A stretch of DNA of 64,000 nucleotides from Thermohalobaculum sediminis (GCF_023487995.1 NZ_JAMFKN010000008.1:150820-214819), one strand, 5' to 3'. Shown: positions 1 to 8,939, counted from the first letter of the stretch. Numbers and translations: made by a program. The notes: generated by a model from the letters alone, not told the origin.

Positions 1-178
1 TCAGCGCATAGGCGATGAAGTGATCCGTTCCCGCCAGCGCCTCGTCGAACACGCGGAAATGGCGCGCAAGCGTCGCTGTCGAATAGACATAGACCGGCGT
101 GCCCGCGGCCTCGGCGATGCGGGCAAGCGGCACGTCCTCGGCATGGAGGCGCCCGCCGCGATAGGTGAAATGATCCAT
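1..178 (-). CDS. lysA: Diaminopimelate decarboxylase, N-terminal part (cut by window edge)
   Basis: This is the first 59 codons of a gene reading leftward out of the window. The encoded N-terminus begins MDHFTYRGGRLHAEDVP and continues with an AGTPVYVYS segment, which is characteristic of PLP-dependent diaminopimelate decarboxylase, the enzyme that turns meso-diaminopimelate into L-lysine in the cytoplasm. The ATG at 176-178 is the only sensible start because the family motif begins immediately after it. The active-site lysine lies a few residues beyond the window edge, so activity cannot be judged here. It is the third gene of an argH-lptM-lysA series, 25 bases downstream of the lptM stop codon, and is probably cotranscribed with both. 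Confidence 0.9.
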   Translation of the reverse strand, partial: MDHFTYRGGRLHAEDVPLARIAEAAGTPVYVYSTATLARHFRVFDEALAGTDHFIAYAL

Positions 179-203
179 GCGGTCTCCGGGGGGGTGCGGG
201 CAG

Positions 204-371
204 TCAACTCGCGGGCTTCTCGGCCTCGGGCGTCGCGGGCGCGGTCTCGGTGGCGGGTGCGGGGGCCCGTGGCGGGTTCTTCCGCCCGCAGGCCGCAAGC
301 GGGCCGGCCAACAGCGCCGCGAGCGCCGCCACCAGCACCAGGCGCGAGAGCATCAGGCGCGCGCAGGTCAT
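204..371 (-). CDS. lptM: Small LptM-like outer-membrane lipoprotein
   Basis: This gene encodes 55 residues. A basic start and a hydrophobic stretch lead to the lipobox LAAC, followed by GRKNPP and a Pro/Ala/Glu-rich tail. The pattern of a short lipoprotein with a CGxK-type mature N-terminus lying between argH and lysA matches the LptM (formerly YifL) family, which in enterobacteria helps mature the LptD/E lipopolysaccharide translocon. That role is family knowledge from distant bacteria and is not shown here. Its ATG overlaps the argH stop codon (ATGA, 4 bases), implying translational coupling. It is too short for further domain evidence, and the name rests on the lipobox and the neighbourhood. 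Confidence 0.75.
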   Translation of the reverse strand: MTCARLMLSRLVLVAALAALLAGPLAACGRKNPPRAPAPATETAPATPEAEKPAS

Positions 372-1798
372 CCCAGCATCTCCTTCCACCGCGCGATCTG
401 CTCGCGCACCCGGGCGGGCGCGGTCCCGCCATGCGACAGCCGCGAGGCGGCCGAGGCCGCGGGCGTCAGCACCTCGAACACCGCCGCCGTGATGCGCGGC
501 TCGACGCCCTGCATCTCGGCGAGGCCGAGGGCCGAGAGGTCGACGCCCTTCGCCTCGGCCAGCGCGACGATGCGGCCGGTGACATGATGGGCCTCGCGGA
601 ACGGCATGCCCAGCACCCGCACCAGCCAGTCGGCCAGGTCGGTCGCGGTGGAATAGCCCTGCCCCGCCGCCTCGGCCAGCCGCCCGACATTCGGCGCGAG
701 GTCGCGCACCATCCCCTCCATGGCCGCAAGCGACAGCATCAGCGCGTCGGCGGCGTCGAACAGGGGCTCCTTGTCCTCCTGCATGTCCTTGGAATAGGTC
801 AGGGGCAGGCCCTTCATCACGGTCGAAAGCGCCACCAGCGCCCCCATGATCCGCCCCACCTTGGCGCGGATCAGCTCGGCCGCGTCCGGGTTGCGCTTCT
901 GCGGCATGATCGACGAGCCGGTCGAGAAGCGGTCCGACAGCCGCGCAAAGCGGAACTGGGCCGAGGACCATATCACCAGCTCCTCGCTGAGTCGGCTGAG
1001 GTGCATGGCGCAGATTGTGGCGGCCGACAGGAACTCCAGCGCGAAGTCGCGGTCGGCGACCGAATCCAGCGAATTCGCGGTCGGCCGGTCGAACCCCAGC
1101 GCTGCGGCGGTGGCGTGCCGGTCGATCGGGAACGATGTCCCCGCCAGCGCGGCCGCCCCCAGCGGGCACTCGTTCATCCGCGCCCGCGCGTCCCTCAATC
1201 GCCCGCGGTCGCGGCCGAACATCTCGACATAGGCCATCATGTGATGGCCCCAGGTCACGGGCTGGGCGACCTGGAGATGCGTGAAGCCCGGCATCACCAC
1301 CTCCGCCCCGGCCTCGGCCTGCACCAGCAGTACCCGGATCAGGGCCTCGAGCCCCGCATCGGCCTGGTCGATGGTCTTGCGCACCCACAGCCGGAAATCG
1401 GTCGCCACCTGGTCGTTGCGCGATCGCGCGGTGTGGAGCCGCCCCGCCGGCTCGCCCACGATGTCCCTGAGCCGCGCCTCGACATTCATGTGGATGTCCT
1501 CGAGCGCGCGGGAGAAGGCGAACGTCCCCGCCTCGATCTCGGCGAGCACCTGCGCGAGCCCGCGGTCGATCTCGGCCGCGTCGGCCTTCGAGATGATGCC
1601 CTGCGCCGCCAGCATCGCGGCGTGCGCCCGGCTGCCCGCGATGTCCTCGGCCGCCATGCGCTGGTCGAAGCCGATCGAGGCGTTGATCTCCTCCATGATC
1701 GCGGCGGGGCCGGCTGCAAAACGACCTCCCCACATTTTGTTCGAGCCGGCCTCGGGCGCGGGCTTCATTCCGGGCACATTTTGCTTATGTTCGCTCAT
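368..1798 (-). CDS. argH: Argininosuccinate lyase
   Basis: The product cleaves argininosuccinate to arginine and fumarate, the last step of arginine biosynthesis, in the cytoplasm. The 476-residue protein has the usual family length. It shows the WGGRF motif at residues 23-27, the SRND substrate-binding motif near 126-129, a conserved THLQ histidine near 174 and the fumarase/aspartase-superfamily signature [10 protein letters not shown] at 294-303. The start could also be the methionine at residue 11, just before the conserved part. The longer start leaves only 30 bases to the divergent tlpA-like gene, so at least one promoter must overlap coding sequence if both starts are right. It overlaps lptM by 4 bases. 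Confidence 0.97.
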   Translation of the reverse strand: MSEHKQNVPGMKPAPEAGSNKMWGGRFAAGPAAIMEEINASIGFDQRMAAEDIAGSRAHAAMLAAQGIISKADAAEIDRGLAQVLAEIEAGTFAFSRALEDIHMNVEARLRDIVGEPAGRLHTARSRNDQVATDFRLWVRKTIDQADAGLEALIRVLLVQAEAGAEVVMPGFTHLQVAQPVTWGHHMMAYVEMFGRDRGRLRDARARMNECPLGAAALAGTSFPIDRHATAAALGFDRPTANSLDSVADRDFALEFLSAATICAMHLSRLSEELVIWSSAQFRFARLSDRFSTGSSIMPQKRNPDAAELIRAKVGRIMGALVALSTVMKGLPLTYSKDMQEDKEPLFDAADALMLSLAAMEGMVRDLAPNVGRLAEAAGQGYSTATDLADWLVRVLGMPFREAHHVTGRIVALAEAKGVDLSALGLAEMQGVEPRITAAVFEVLTPAASAASRLSHGGTAPARVREQIARWKEMLG

Positions 1799-1828
1799 GG
1801 CTTTCCGCGCTGATCGGAGGAACGAGGC

Positions 1829-2500
1829 ATGACATTTCCGAGACCCTTCGCCCTCGGGATTGCGGCCATCCTATACGGCGCGATGGCGCTCTCTGCAAAC
1901 CCGTCGGATGCCGGGGCGATCGGGCCCTCGGACCGCGCCGCGCTCGAGGCGATGCGGGCGGGCGACATGCGCAAGCTGGTGTTCCACGATACGCCTCGCG
2001 CGCAGATGACCGAAAGCTTCCAGGACGGCGCGGGGCGGACGGTGGGGCTCGCCGACTTCTCGGGCAAGGTGGTGGTGCTCAACATCTGGGCGACATGGTG
2101 CCCGCCCTGCCGGGCCGAGATGCCCTCGCTCGACCGCCTCGCCGCCAAGGTGAAGGGCGACGGCATCGAGATCGTGGCCCTCTCGACCGACCGCGGCGGC
2201 GCGGCCAAGGTACGCGGCTTCTTCGACGAGATCGGGGTGAAGAACCTCGCCATCTATGCCGACCCCTCGAACCGCCTCGCGCGGCAGGCGGCGGTGATGG
2301 GCCTGCCGGTCACGCTGATCCTCGACCGCGAGGGGCGCGAGATCGCGCGGCTCACGGGCGATGCGCACTGGGACGGCGCCGATGCGCTCGCCATCCTGCG
2401 CCGGATCTCGGTCATGACGCGCGGCGCGCATACGCAAGGCGCGCGCCTCGACACCGGCACCGCCCTTGCCGATGCCGACCCGGCGGGGCGCCTGCGATGA
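1829..2500 (+). CDS. tlpA: TlpA-type periplasmic thiol:disulfide oxidoreductase
   Basis: The 223-residue protein has an N-terminal hydrophobic signal or anchor segment (about residues 8-22) followed by a thioredoxin fold. The redox-active motif WCPPC lies at residues 90-94, with the usual [10 protein letters not shown] strand before it and a cis-proline region ([13 protein letters not shown]) later on. TlpA/ResE-like proteins reduce or isomerise disulfides in the periplasm, often in cytochrome c or oxidase maturation; the actual partner cannot be read from this window. A GGAGGA ribosome-binding site sits just upstream of the ATG. The stop codon overlaps the start of the following deacylase gene (ATGA). 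The divergent argH neighbour is a common arrangement in this order. Confidence 0.9.
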   Translation: MTFPRPFALGIAAILYGAMALSANPSDAGAIGPSDRAALEAMRAGDMRKLVFHDTPRAQMTESFQDGAGRTVGLADFSGKVVVLNIWATWCPPCRAEMPSLDRLAAKVKGDGIEIVALSTDRGGAAKVRGFFDEIGVKNLAIYADPSNRLARQAAVMGLPVTLILDREGREIARLTGDAHWDGADALAILRRISVMTRGAHTQGARLDTGTALADADPAGRLR

Positions 2501-2982
2501 GCGACGCCCCCACCCTGCCGGCCGCTGCGGCGCGGGTGCAGGCGGCGCTGGCGGCGCTTGGCTCGGAGGCCCGCGTGCGCGAGATGCCGGGCTCGACCCG
2601 CACGGCCGAGGACGCGGCCGCCGCCTGCGGCTGCCCGGTGGGCGCAATCGTCAAATCCCTGCTGTTCCGGGACGCCGAGGCCGGGAGCCCGATCCTCGTC
2701 CTTACCTCGGGCGCGAACCGGGTGCACGAGAAGCGCCTCGGCCGCCAGCTCGGCGTCAGGCTGGAACGCGCCGATGCCGATTTCGTGCGCAAGGCCACGG
2801 GCTACGCCATCGGCGGCGTGCCGCCTCTTGGCCATGCCGCGCCGATCCGCACCGTCTTCGACCCCGCGCTACAGGCGTACGAAACCGTGTGGGCCGCCGC
2901 CGGCACCCCATTCGCCGTCTTCCCGATCACGCCCGCCGACCTGGTGCGCCTCACCTCGGCCGAGGTCGTCGAGGTCACCTGA
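2497..2982 (+). CDS. YbaK/ProX-type aminoacyl-tRNA deacylase
   Basis: The 161-residue protein is a single-domain member of the YbaK/EbsC/ProX editing family, which hydrolyses mischarged aminoacyl-tRNAs in trans. The conserved lysine lies in IVKSLLF (residues 51-57, Lys53), and a glycine-rich loop, GYAIGGVPPLGH, is present at 102-113; both are typical of the substrate pocket. The length fits the freestanding family. It is not possible to say from sequence whether it edits Cys-tRNA(Pro), Ala-tRNA(Pro) or something else. The ATG overlaps the tlpA stop by 4 bases, so the two are translated from one message. The convergent cytochrome b561 gene ends 6 bases away. Confidence 0.88.
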   Translation: MSDAPTLPAAAARVQAALAALGSEARVREMPGSTRTAEDAAAACGCPVGAIVKSLLFRDAEAGSPILVLTSGANRVHEKRLGRQLGVRLERADADFVRKATGYAIGGVPPLGHAAPIRTVFDPALQAYETVWAAAGTPFAVFPITPADLVRLTSAEVVEVT

Positions 2983-2988
2983 GCAGGT

Positions 2989-3582
2989 TCAGCGCCCCAG
3001 GATCATCCGCATGAGCACGCGGTCGCGGTCGGCCAGATGGTGCTTCACCGCGGCCAGCGCGTGCAGCCCGACCAGCACCGCGAGCCCGAAGGCCGCCCAG
3101 GCATGGATCGCGGCCAGCCGGTCGGACAGCGTCTTGTCCCCCACCGGGAAGGGGTCGGGCAGCTCGAACAGGCCGAACACCATGTTCCTGATCTGCGGCA
3201 TGTAGCCCCCGGCATCGTTCAGCGGCGAGGCCGAGGCCATCAGCCACCCCGTCACCGGCATCGCGAACATCAGCACGTAGAGCGCGAGATGCGTGCCCTC
3301 GGACAGCGCGCGCTCGGCCCGGCTCATCCCGCGCGGCAGGTCGGGCCGGCGGTTCGCCAGCCGCCAGCCGACGCGCAGGGCGGCGAGCGCGAAGACGACG
3401 AAACCCCAGCTCTTGTGCGTCTGAGTGAGCGCCGTGCGCTCGGCGATTCCATCCACGGTCATCTCGATCACGTTGACCATGTAGAAGCCGACGCCAAGCT
3501 GGAACAGGATGATCGCCGCCACCGCCCAGTGCAGCAGCCGGGCGGGCCAGCCCCAGCCCTCGCGCGTGTTGATCAGGCTCAT
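2989..3582 (-). CDS. Cytochrome b561 (CybB-like)
   Basis: The 197-residue membrane protein has four predicted transmembrane segments. Histidines suitable as ligands for two b-type haems occur at His18 (LLHW), His56 (THKSWG), His160 and His174, the spacing expected for the prokaryotic cytochrome b561 family. It would pass electrons between the quinone pool and a periplasmic partner or superoxide. It follows two YceI genes in the same direction (28-base gap to the nearer one), and b561-YceI association is a recurrent pairing, which suggests that YceI delivers a lipid-like quinone. The partner protein and redox direction are inference. Confidence 0.9.
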   Translation of the reverse strand: MSLINTREGWGWPARLLHWAVAAIILFQLGVGFYMVNVIEMTVDGIAERTALTQTHKSWGFVVFALAALRVGWRLANRRPDLPRGMSRAERALSEGTHLALYVLMFAMPVTGWLMASASPLNDAGGYMPQIRNMVFGLFELPDPFPVGDKTLSDRLAAIHAWAAFGLAVLVGLHALAAVKHHLADRDRVLMRMILGR

Positions 3583-3610
3583 CGCCGGGCTCCCTTCCCT
3601 CCGGGTCGGC

Positions 3611-4240
3611 CTAGCGCACGCGCCGGGCGTTGAGAACGAAATGCACGCCCACCATGGGCTCGAGGTCGATCAGGGACGAGAAAGGCCCAACGCCAAGCCC
3701 GAAGCGCGTGCGATCGACCTCGAAGCGCCCCTCGGCGCGTGCGGCATTGGGGCCGATCCCCAGCGTGATGGGGGTCTCGAGCGCCTGCTGGCGGCCCTTG
3801 ATCGTCACGACGCCCCGGGCAAGGTAGCCATCGCCCCCTGTCGGCTCCAGCCCTGTCAGCCGGTAGACCGCCTCGGGATGGTTCGCGCTGTCGAATCCCT
3901 CGGCCGAGGTCGCGAAGGCATTCACGATGGCATTGCCGAGATCGACCGACGCCGTGTCGATCGAGATCGCGAGCGTCGCCGCCTCGGGATGCGCGGCGTC
4001 GAACTCACCGCTGCCCGAGAAGGCGCGGAAGACGCCGCCGTCGGGTTTGCCGTCCAGCACGAAGTCGAAGGCGACTTCGGACGCGCCGGGGTCTATCACC
4101 CATTCCGGCAGGTCCTGCGCGGTGGCGCGACCGGCCAGGGAAACCGCCAGCAGAAGGAACACGGCCGCAGCAGGGCGCCGGGCGATGCGCGCCGCAAGGG
4201 GCGGCACGCTCACCGTCGGTCCGGATGCGGCCGCGGCCAT
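3611..4240 (-). CDS. YceI-family periplasmic lipid-binding protein (copy 1)
   Basis: The 209-residue protein has a basic N-region and hydrophobic core ending near ATAQD (about residue 41), a plausible signal peptide, followed by a single YceI lipocalin-like beta-barrel. Visible family features include WVIDPGASEVAF at the start of the barrel, an F-x-A-F segment (VFRAFSG), a region listing decreasing strands (IDTASVDLGN) and a C-terminal R-F-G-L-G segment. YceI proteins bind isoprenoid tails such as ubiquinone-8. It lies 8 bases downstream of a second YceI gene and upstream of cytochrome b561, forming a three-gene unit. The two YceI proteins are clearly diverged from each other, so this is an old duplication. 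Confidence 0.88.
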   Translation of the reverse strand: MAAAASGPTVSVPPLAARIARRPAAAVFLLLAVSLAGRATAQDLPEWVIDPGASEVAFDFVLDGKPDGGVFRAFSGSGEFDAAHPEAATLAISIDTASVDLGNAIVNAFATSAEGFDSANHPEAVYRLTGLEPTGGDGYLARGVVTIKGRQQALETPITLGIGPNAARAEGRFEVDRTRFGLGVGPFSSLIDLEPMVGVHFVLNARRVR

Positions 4241-4248
4241 GGCGTGCC

Positions 4249-4827
4249 TCAGCCCGCCGGGCTCATCTCGATGTCGATGCGCACCGGCACCACCGCGCTG
4301 ACCGCCGGGGCGGCGTAGGACATGCCGAACAGTGTGCGGTCGATCTGGCCCGTCGCGGTGAAGCCCGCGATCGTCTTGGTCGCGTCGAAGGGCGACGGGC
4401 CCAGCTTGTTCAGCTTCGCGTCGAAGGTCACCGGATGGCTCACGCCCTTGATGGTCAGCGTGCCCGCCACCTTGGCCGTGTCGCGGCCGGTGGGGGTCAC
4501 GGCGGTCGACTCGAAGACGATCTCGGGATGGTTCGCGACATCGAAGAAGTCGGCGGTCTTCAGATGGTCGTCGCGCGGACCCCAGCCGGTGTCGATGCTG
4601 GCGGGGTCGATGACAAAGCTCAGCCGCGTCGCCTCGACCTTCTCGGGGTCGAAGTCGATCTGCGCCTCGAAGGCGCGGAACTGCCCGTGCACGGTCGAGA
4701 AGCCAAGGTGATCGACCTCGAAGGTGATCGCCGCATGGCTCTTGTCCATGACATAGGGCTCGGCGGCGGCGGGCAGGACGGAGCCGAGCGCGAGCGCTGC
4801 GGCAAGGGCGAAGCTGGCCAGTTTCAT
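4249..4827 (-). CDS. YceI-family periplasmic lipid-binding protein (copy 2)
   Basis: The 192-residue protein has a clear signal peptide (MKLASFALAAALAL, cleavage near residue 22 after AAA). A typical YceI domain follows, with KSHAAITFEVDHLGFSTVHG at its start, a FRAFEA strand, the TLTIKGVSHPVTFD segment and an RTLFGMSY C-terminal strand. It is closer to the family consensus than its downstream neighbour. It is the first gene of the YceI-YceI-cytochrome b561 set on the minus strand. The promoter must lie in the 151-base gap up to the dehydrogenase gene at 4979. Its role as an isoprenoid or quinone carrier is family knowledge and not demonstrated here. Confidence 0.92.
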   Translation of the reverse strand: MKLASFALAAALALGSVLPAAAEPYVMDKSHAAITFEVDHLGFSTVHGQFRAFEAQIDFDPEKVEATRLSFVIDPASIDTGWGPRDDHLKTADFFDVANHPEIVFESTAVTPTGRDTAKVAGTLTIKGVSHPVTFDAKLNKLGPSPFDATKTIAGFTATGQIDRTLFGMSYAAPAVSAVVPVRIDIEMSPAG

Positions 4828-4978
4828 GATCGGTTCCCGGTCATTTCAGGTCGGTTGCATGGGTCCTTGCCGGACGGCGCCGACAACACCGGGGAACATA
4901 TGGCAACGCCCGCGCGCCGCCAGACGGGCCACAATGAATTTACCATTGCCGAAAACGCAAAGATCCGCGCCCGCCCCC

Positions 4979-5854
4979 TCAGCGCGTCGGCACCGGCTTC
5001 TCGCCGCGATAGTCATAGAAGCCGCGATTCGTCTTGCGCCCCAGCCACCCCGCCTCGACATATTTCACCAGCAGCGGGCAGGGCCGGTACTTGGTGTCGG
5101 CCAGCCCGTCATGCAGGACGTTCATGATCGCGAGGCAAACGTCGAGCCCGATGAAATCCGCAAGCTCCAGCGGCCCCATCGGATGGTTGGTGCCCAGCTT
5201 CATCGCGGTGTCGATCGATTCGACCGTACCCACGCCCTCGTAGAGCGTGTAGATCGCCTCGTTGATCATCGGCAGCAGGATGCGGTTGACGATGAAGGCG
5301 GGGAAGTCCTCGGCATTGGCCGCGGTCTTGCCGATCTTCTCGACGACGCCCTTCAGAAGGTGGAAGGTCTCGTCATCCGTGGCGATGCCGCGGATCAGTT
5401 CGACCAGCTGCATCACCGGCACCGGGTTCATGAAGTGGAAGCCCATGAACCGCTCGGGCCGGTCGGTAGCCGAGGCGAGCCGCGTGATCGAGATCGACGA
5501 GGTGTTCGTGGTCAGGATCGTCTGCGGCCCCAGATGCGGCTTGAGCTCGGCGAAGATCCGGTTCTTGACGCGCTCGTCCTCGGTCGCCGCCTCGATGATC
5601 AGGTCGAGCGCACCCAGGTCGGTCAGTACCGGCGCCGGCCTGATCCGCGCCAACGCCGCGTCGGCCTCGGCCGCGCTCATGCGCTCCTTGGACACCAGCC
5701 GCTCGTAGCCCTGCCGGACCTTGCCGATCGCCGCCTCGACCTGCGCGGGGTTGATGTCGAACAGGCTGACCTCGTAGCCGGCCTGCGCAAAGACCTGGGC
5801 GATGCCTGCGCCCATCTGACCGGCGCCGACCACGCCTACCGTGCGGATCTCCAT
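4979..5854 (-). CDS. 3-hydroxybutyryl-CoA dehydrogenase
   Basis: The 291-residue enzyme catalyses NAD(P)-dependent interconversion of acetoacetyl-CoA and 3-hydroxybutyryl-CoA in the cytoplasm. The N-terminal Rossmann motif GAGQMGAGIA (residues 10-19) and the HFMNPV segment with the catalytic histidine are intact. The C-terminal helical domain (PAFIVNRILLPMINEA, NHPMGPLELADFIGLD) is complete. The length matches the single-domain PaaH/Hbd type and not the fused fatty-oxidation enzyme. In related bacteria this gene often lies directly behind etfBA; here a nitrilase and a hydrolase gene separate them. It could supply PHB or ethylmalonyl-CoA type pathways, in line with the phaC gene at 57.8 kb. 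Confidence 0.95.
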   Translation of the reverse strand: MEIRTVGVVGAGQMGAGIAQVFAQAGYEVSLFDINPAQVEAAIGKVRQGYERLVSKERMSAAEADAALARIRPAPVLTDLGALDLIIEAATEDERVKNRIFAELKPHLGPQTILTTNTSSISITRLASATDRPERFMGFHFMNPVPVMQLVELIRGIATDDETFHLLKGVVEKIGKTAANAEDFPAFIVNRILLPMINEAIYTLYEGVGTVESIDTAMKLGTNHPMGPLELADFIGLDVCLAIMNVLHDGLADTKYRPCPLLVKYVEAGWLGRKTNRGFYDYRGEKPVPTR

Positions 5855-5992
5855 GATCCCGAACCCCCGTTTATTCGTCCGCGCCTCTCATGGTGCGCTG
5901 CAGCGGCCAAGTATGGGCTTCATGCCACCCCGCGCAAGCGCAGGCGACGAAAAATGCGACGGCGCGACGAAAGTTTTGCGCGAGCGTGATGG

Positions 5993-6955
5993 TCACCGTT
6001 GCGGTTCGCGACCCACGCCGAACACGACCCTGCCGCTCACCCGCAACTCGAAGACGTCCGGGCGCGCGTAATGGCCGGCATTGTCGACGATGGCCTTGGC
6101 CGCACGGACCTGCGCGAGGTCGAGTTCGGCGATCAGGATGCCCTCCTCGCCATGCAGGGGGCCCGCGACGATCTCGCCGCGCGGGTCGATGATGGCGCTG
6201 TCGCCGGTGTAGGTCGGCAGCCATTTCCTCGCTTCCGGCGGGATGTCGTCCCTGGTGCGGCATCCGCCGACGCAGAGAACGTAGCAGGCGCCCGCCGAGG
6301 CGAAGGCGCGGGACATGAGATGCTGACGCGGCCACATCGCCTCGGGCGCCGAGGGTACCTGCGGCGGCTCCCGCCCTGGCCAGAGCGCCACGTGAACCTG
6401 GGTGCCCTGCGCCATCAGCGCGAAGGACGGCAGCATCATGAAATGCTCCCAGCAGTTGAGCGCGCTGATCCGGGCGTAGCCGCAGTCGTGGACGCGCAGG
6501 CTGTCGCCGCTGGCGTTCTCGCCCCACTCGACGCGCTCGCCGCCGGTCGGCTTCAGCTTGCGATGCCTGCCGATGATCGCGCCCTCGCGCCCGATCGTCA
6601 GCGCGGTGCAGTAGAGTGTGCCCTGCGTGGTCCGGTCGCGCTCGACCACGCCGATGACGACGTCGATGTCGTGTTCCTTCGCCGCGGCGCACAGCCGGTC
6701 GGTGGTCTCGGACGGGATCTCGACCGCCTGCTCGTTGAACCGCGCGGCAAAGCTCCACCATTCGGGGCCATCATCCGGGGTCCAGCCGTACCCACCATAG
6801 CCATGCAGCCAGTTTTCCGAGAACGCCGCCAGCCTTGCGCCCTTGTGCGCGGCCTCGGCGATCAGCCGGCATGCCTTTTCGGTGGACGCCTCGCGATCCA
6901 TCAGCACCGACGCCGCCTGAATGGCGGCAACCTTGAAGCGCCCGTCCCCGGTCAT
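5993..6955 (-). CDS. Nitrilase-superfamily carbon-nitrogen hydrolase
   Basis: The product is 320 residues when started at the ATG at 6953-6955, which overlaps the upstream hydrolase stop codon (ATGA). The nitrilase catalytic triad is visible: Glu47 in AAFSENW, Lys133 in GRHRKLKPT and Cys168 in SALNCWEH. The CWEH context is the form seen in true nitrilases (branch 1) and not in amidases or carbamoylases. The enzyme would hydrolyse an organic nitrile to the acid and ammonia; the substrate is not predictable from sequence. Strict overlap with the alpha/beta hydrolase gene suggests the two enzymes act in one pathway. The 138-base gap to the dehydrogenase gene shows nothing recognisable. Confidence 0.85.
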   Translation of the reverse strand: MTGDGRFKVAAIQAASVLMDREASTEKACRLIAEAAHKGARLAAFSENWLHGYGGYGWTPDDGPEWWSFAARFNEQAVEIPSETTDRLCAAAKEHDIDVVIGVVERDRTTQGTLYCTALTIGREGAIIGRHRKLKPTGGERVEWGENASGDSLRVHDCGYARISALNCWEHFMMLPSFALMAQGTQVHVALWPGREPPQVPSAPEAMWPRQHLMSRAFASAGACYVLCVGGCRTRDDIPPEARKWLPTYTGDSAIIDPRGEIVAGPLHGEEGILIAELDLAQVRAAKAIVDNAGHYARPDVFELRVSGRVVFGVGREPQR

Positions 6956-7746
6956 GGCCCCTCCAGTCTTTCCAGCCAGTCGCGCATCAGCGCCCTGAAG
7001 AGTTCGGGCCGCTCCCAGCCCGGCGAATGCCCGGCGCAATCCAGCAGCGCGAAGGTGCCGCGCGAATATCGCCCCTGCATCGCGACGGCATCGTGGCAGC
7101 CCACGATCGAGTCCTGGCGCCCGGCGACGATGAGCGCGGGCTTGTCGAACGCCGCGCCATTCATCGCGTCGTGGAACGAGAACAGGAACCGCTCCTGAAC
7201 GCGGGCCTCAAGGGCCGGGTCATGGAGGGCCCCCGCGGGCAGCTTGGTCTGGCGGATCTTCCCGACGATCCCGGCCGTCTGCACGACCAGGCGCTCCGCC
7301 CGATCCCTGAGCGCGGGCTCGAGCCCGGCGATCAGCGCGGCGTCCGGCACCAGCGCGACGGGCTCCGGCAGCGTTCCCTGCGCGGCGGAAGTGCCCCCCG
7401 GCACGATCAGGGCGAGGCCCGAAACGAGGTGCGGATGGGCATGGCCGAGACCCTGCGCGATATAGCTCCCGCGCGATTCGCCGATAACGGCCAGGGGTAC
7501 GCCCGCCGCCGCCGCATTGGCGAAGGTCGCGACTTTCTGCAGCACGTCGTCCTGGGAGCGGACATGCGCGAAGCCGGTCGAACCGCCGCAGCCGGGCAGG
7601 TCGGCATAGATCCGCTTCCAGCCGGGGACGCCATCGAACACCGGCTCGAGCGCGTCGAGTATGTGCCGGTGATCGAGCTTGCCGCCGTGCAGGACGAGGA
7701 CCGGTTTCCCCGACCCGATCTCCACATGGTTGAGCCGCTGCGCCAT
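6952..7746 (-). CDS. Alpha/beta-fold hydrolase
   Basis: The product is 264 residues from the ATG at 7746, chosen because the fold starts directly after it (MAQRLNHVEIGSG); an in-frame start 16 codons upstream is possible. The nucleophile elbow G-E-S-R-G places Ser91 as nucleophile. Asp212 (AGRQDS) and His240 (CAGHSPGW) complete a normal triad. An HGG segment near residue 20 forms the oxyanion-hole strand. Substrate is unknown. The gene is translationally coupled to the nitrilase downstream. Its own upstream flank separates it from the end of the ETF operon, whose terminator lies at about 7941-7976. Confidence 0.82.
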   Translation of the reverse strand: MAQRLNHVEIGSGKPVLVLHGGKLDHRHILDALEPVFDGVPGWKRIYADLPGCGGSTGFAHVRSQDDVLQKVATFANAAAAGVPLAVIGESRGSYIAQGLGHAHPHLVSGLALIVPGGTSAAQGTLPEPVALVPDAALIAGLEPALRDRAERLVVQTAGIVGKIRQTKLPAGALHDPALEARVQERFLFSFHDAMNGAAFDKPALIVAGRQDSIVGCHDAVAMQGRYSRGTFALLDCAGHSPGWERPELFRALMRDWLERLEGP

Positions 7747-7940
7747 CGAACCCCCCTGCGCGAGAAGCTTAGGTGAGCCCGGCCGCCCTGTCACCGCAAT
7801 CCGGCCATCCCATCCAACCGGGCCCCGGCGGCGCGGCGGCGCCGTCGGCCGCGCGACACATGGATGGGTAAAACTTTGAGTATCAATCCCTTGAATACGG
7901 CATCATCCGGGAAAGCGCGTCCCTTCCGGTCAACCTCCGC

Positions 7941-7976
7941 GAAAAGGAAGGGCCCGCGCACCCGGCGCGGGCCCTT
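7941..7976 (-). terminator. Rho-independent terminator behind etfBA
   Basis: A perfect 12-base stem (AAGGGCCCGCGC with its complement, 7948-7959 and 7965-7976) encloses a 5-base loop. On the minus strand it is followed by CCTTTTC. It lies 34 bases beyond the etfA stop codon and is correctly oriented to end the etfB-etfA transcript. The T-run is short, so efficiency is uncertain. Confidence 0.75.
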
Positions 7977-8009
7977 GCAAACCCTGGTCTGCGGGGAAAG
8001 GCGCGCTGC

Positions 8010-8939
8010 TCAGCCCAGCGCCTTCTCCAGCTCGGGCAGCACGACGAACAGGTCGCCCACCAGCCCGTAATCGGCCACCTGGAAGATCGGCGCCTCGTCG
8101 TCCTTGTTGATGGCGACGATGACCTTGCTGTCCTTCATCCCCGCGAGGTGCTGGATCGCGCCCGAGATGCCGACCGCGATGTAGAGCTCGGGCGCCACGA
8201 CCTTGCCGGTCTGGCCCACCTGCCAGTCATTGGGCGCGAACCCTGAGTCGACCGCCGCGCGCGAGGCCCCCGTCGCGGCGCCCAGCTTGTCGGCCACCTT
8301 CTCGATCAGCGCGAAGTTCTCCTTCGAGCCCATGCCGCGCCCGCCCGAGATCACGATCCGCGCCGAGGTCAGCTCAGGCCGGTCGGACGAGACGACCTTG
8401 TCCTCGACCCATTCAGACAGGCCCGGATCGCCCGCCGCCGCGCCCTTCTCGATCGGGCACGGGGCCTGCTCGCCGGTGGCCTCGAAGCTCGCGCCACGCA
8501 CGGTCACGACTTTCTTGGCGTCCTTCGAGCGCACGGTCTGGATGGCGTTGCCGGCATAGATCGGCCGCACGAACTCGTCCGGGCCGTTCACGCCCTGGAT
8601 GTCCGAGATCACCATGACGTCGAGCAGCGCGGCGACCCGGGGCGCCACGTTCTTGCCCGAGGTGGTGGCCGGCAGCACGATGTGCTCGTAGTCGCCGGCG
8701 AGGCTCACGATCAGGTCGGCGAGCGGCTCGGCGAGGCGCTTGCCATAGGCGTCGCCCTCGACGCAGATCACCTTGGCGACCCCGTCGAGCCGCGCGCAGG
8801 CCTCGGCCACCGCCCCGCACCCGGCGCCCGCGCACAGCATGTGGATCTCGCCGCCCATGCTCTTCGCGGCGGTGACGGTCTTGGCGGTCGCCTCGTTCAG
8901 CGCCGCGTTGTCGTGCTTGGCAACGATCAGGACGGCCAT
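8010..8939 (-). CDS. etfA: Electron transfer flavoprotein, alpha subunit
   Basis: The 309-residue subunit carries the FAD-binding C-terminal domain ([10 protein letters not shown], a GQTGK loop, [11 protein letters not shown] and [10 protein letters not shown]). Together with EtfB it accepts electrons from acyl-CoA and other flavin dehydrogenases and hands them to ETF:ubiquinone oxidoreductase. The length and motif order are fully normal. Its ATG shares one base with the etfB stop codon (TGATG), so the two subunits are translationally coupled in the expected 1:1 order. A strong hairpin terminator follows the stop codon. Confidence 0.97.
   Translation of the reverse strand: MAVLIVAKHDNAALNEATAKTVTAAKSMGGEIHMLCAGAGCGAVAEACARLDGVAKVICVEGDAYGKRLAEPLADLIVSLAGDYEHIVLPATTSGKNVAPRVAALLDVMVISDIQGVNGPDEFVRPIYAGNAIQTVRSKDAKKVVTVRGASFEATGEQAPCPIEKGAAAGDPGLSEWVEDKVVSSDRPELTSARIVISGGRGMGSKENFALIEKVADKLGAATGASRAAVDSGFAPNDWQVGQTGKVVAPELYIAVGISGAIQHLAGMKDSKVIVAINKDDEAPIFQVADYGLVGDLFVVLPELEKALG

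Noticed and set aside
20..1813. Long open frame on the plus strand opposite argH (597 codons)
   Set aside because: Its product is Arg/His/Pro-rich without any family feature; it is an antisense shadow caused by high GC in the argH gene.
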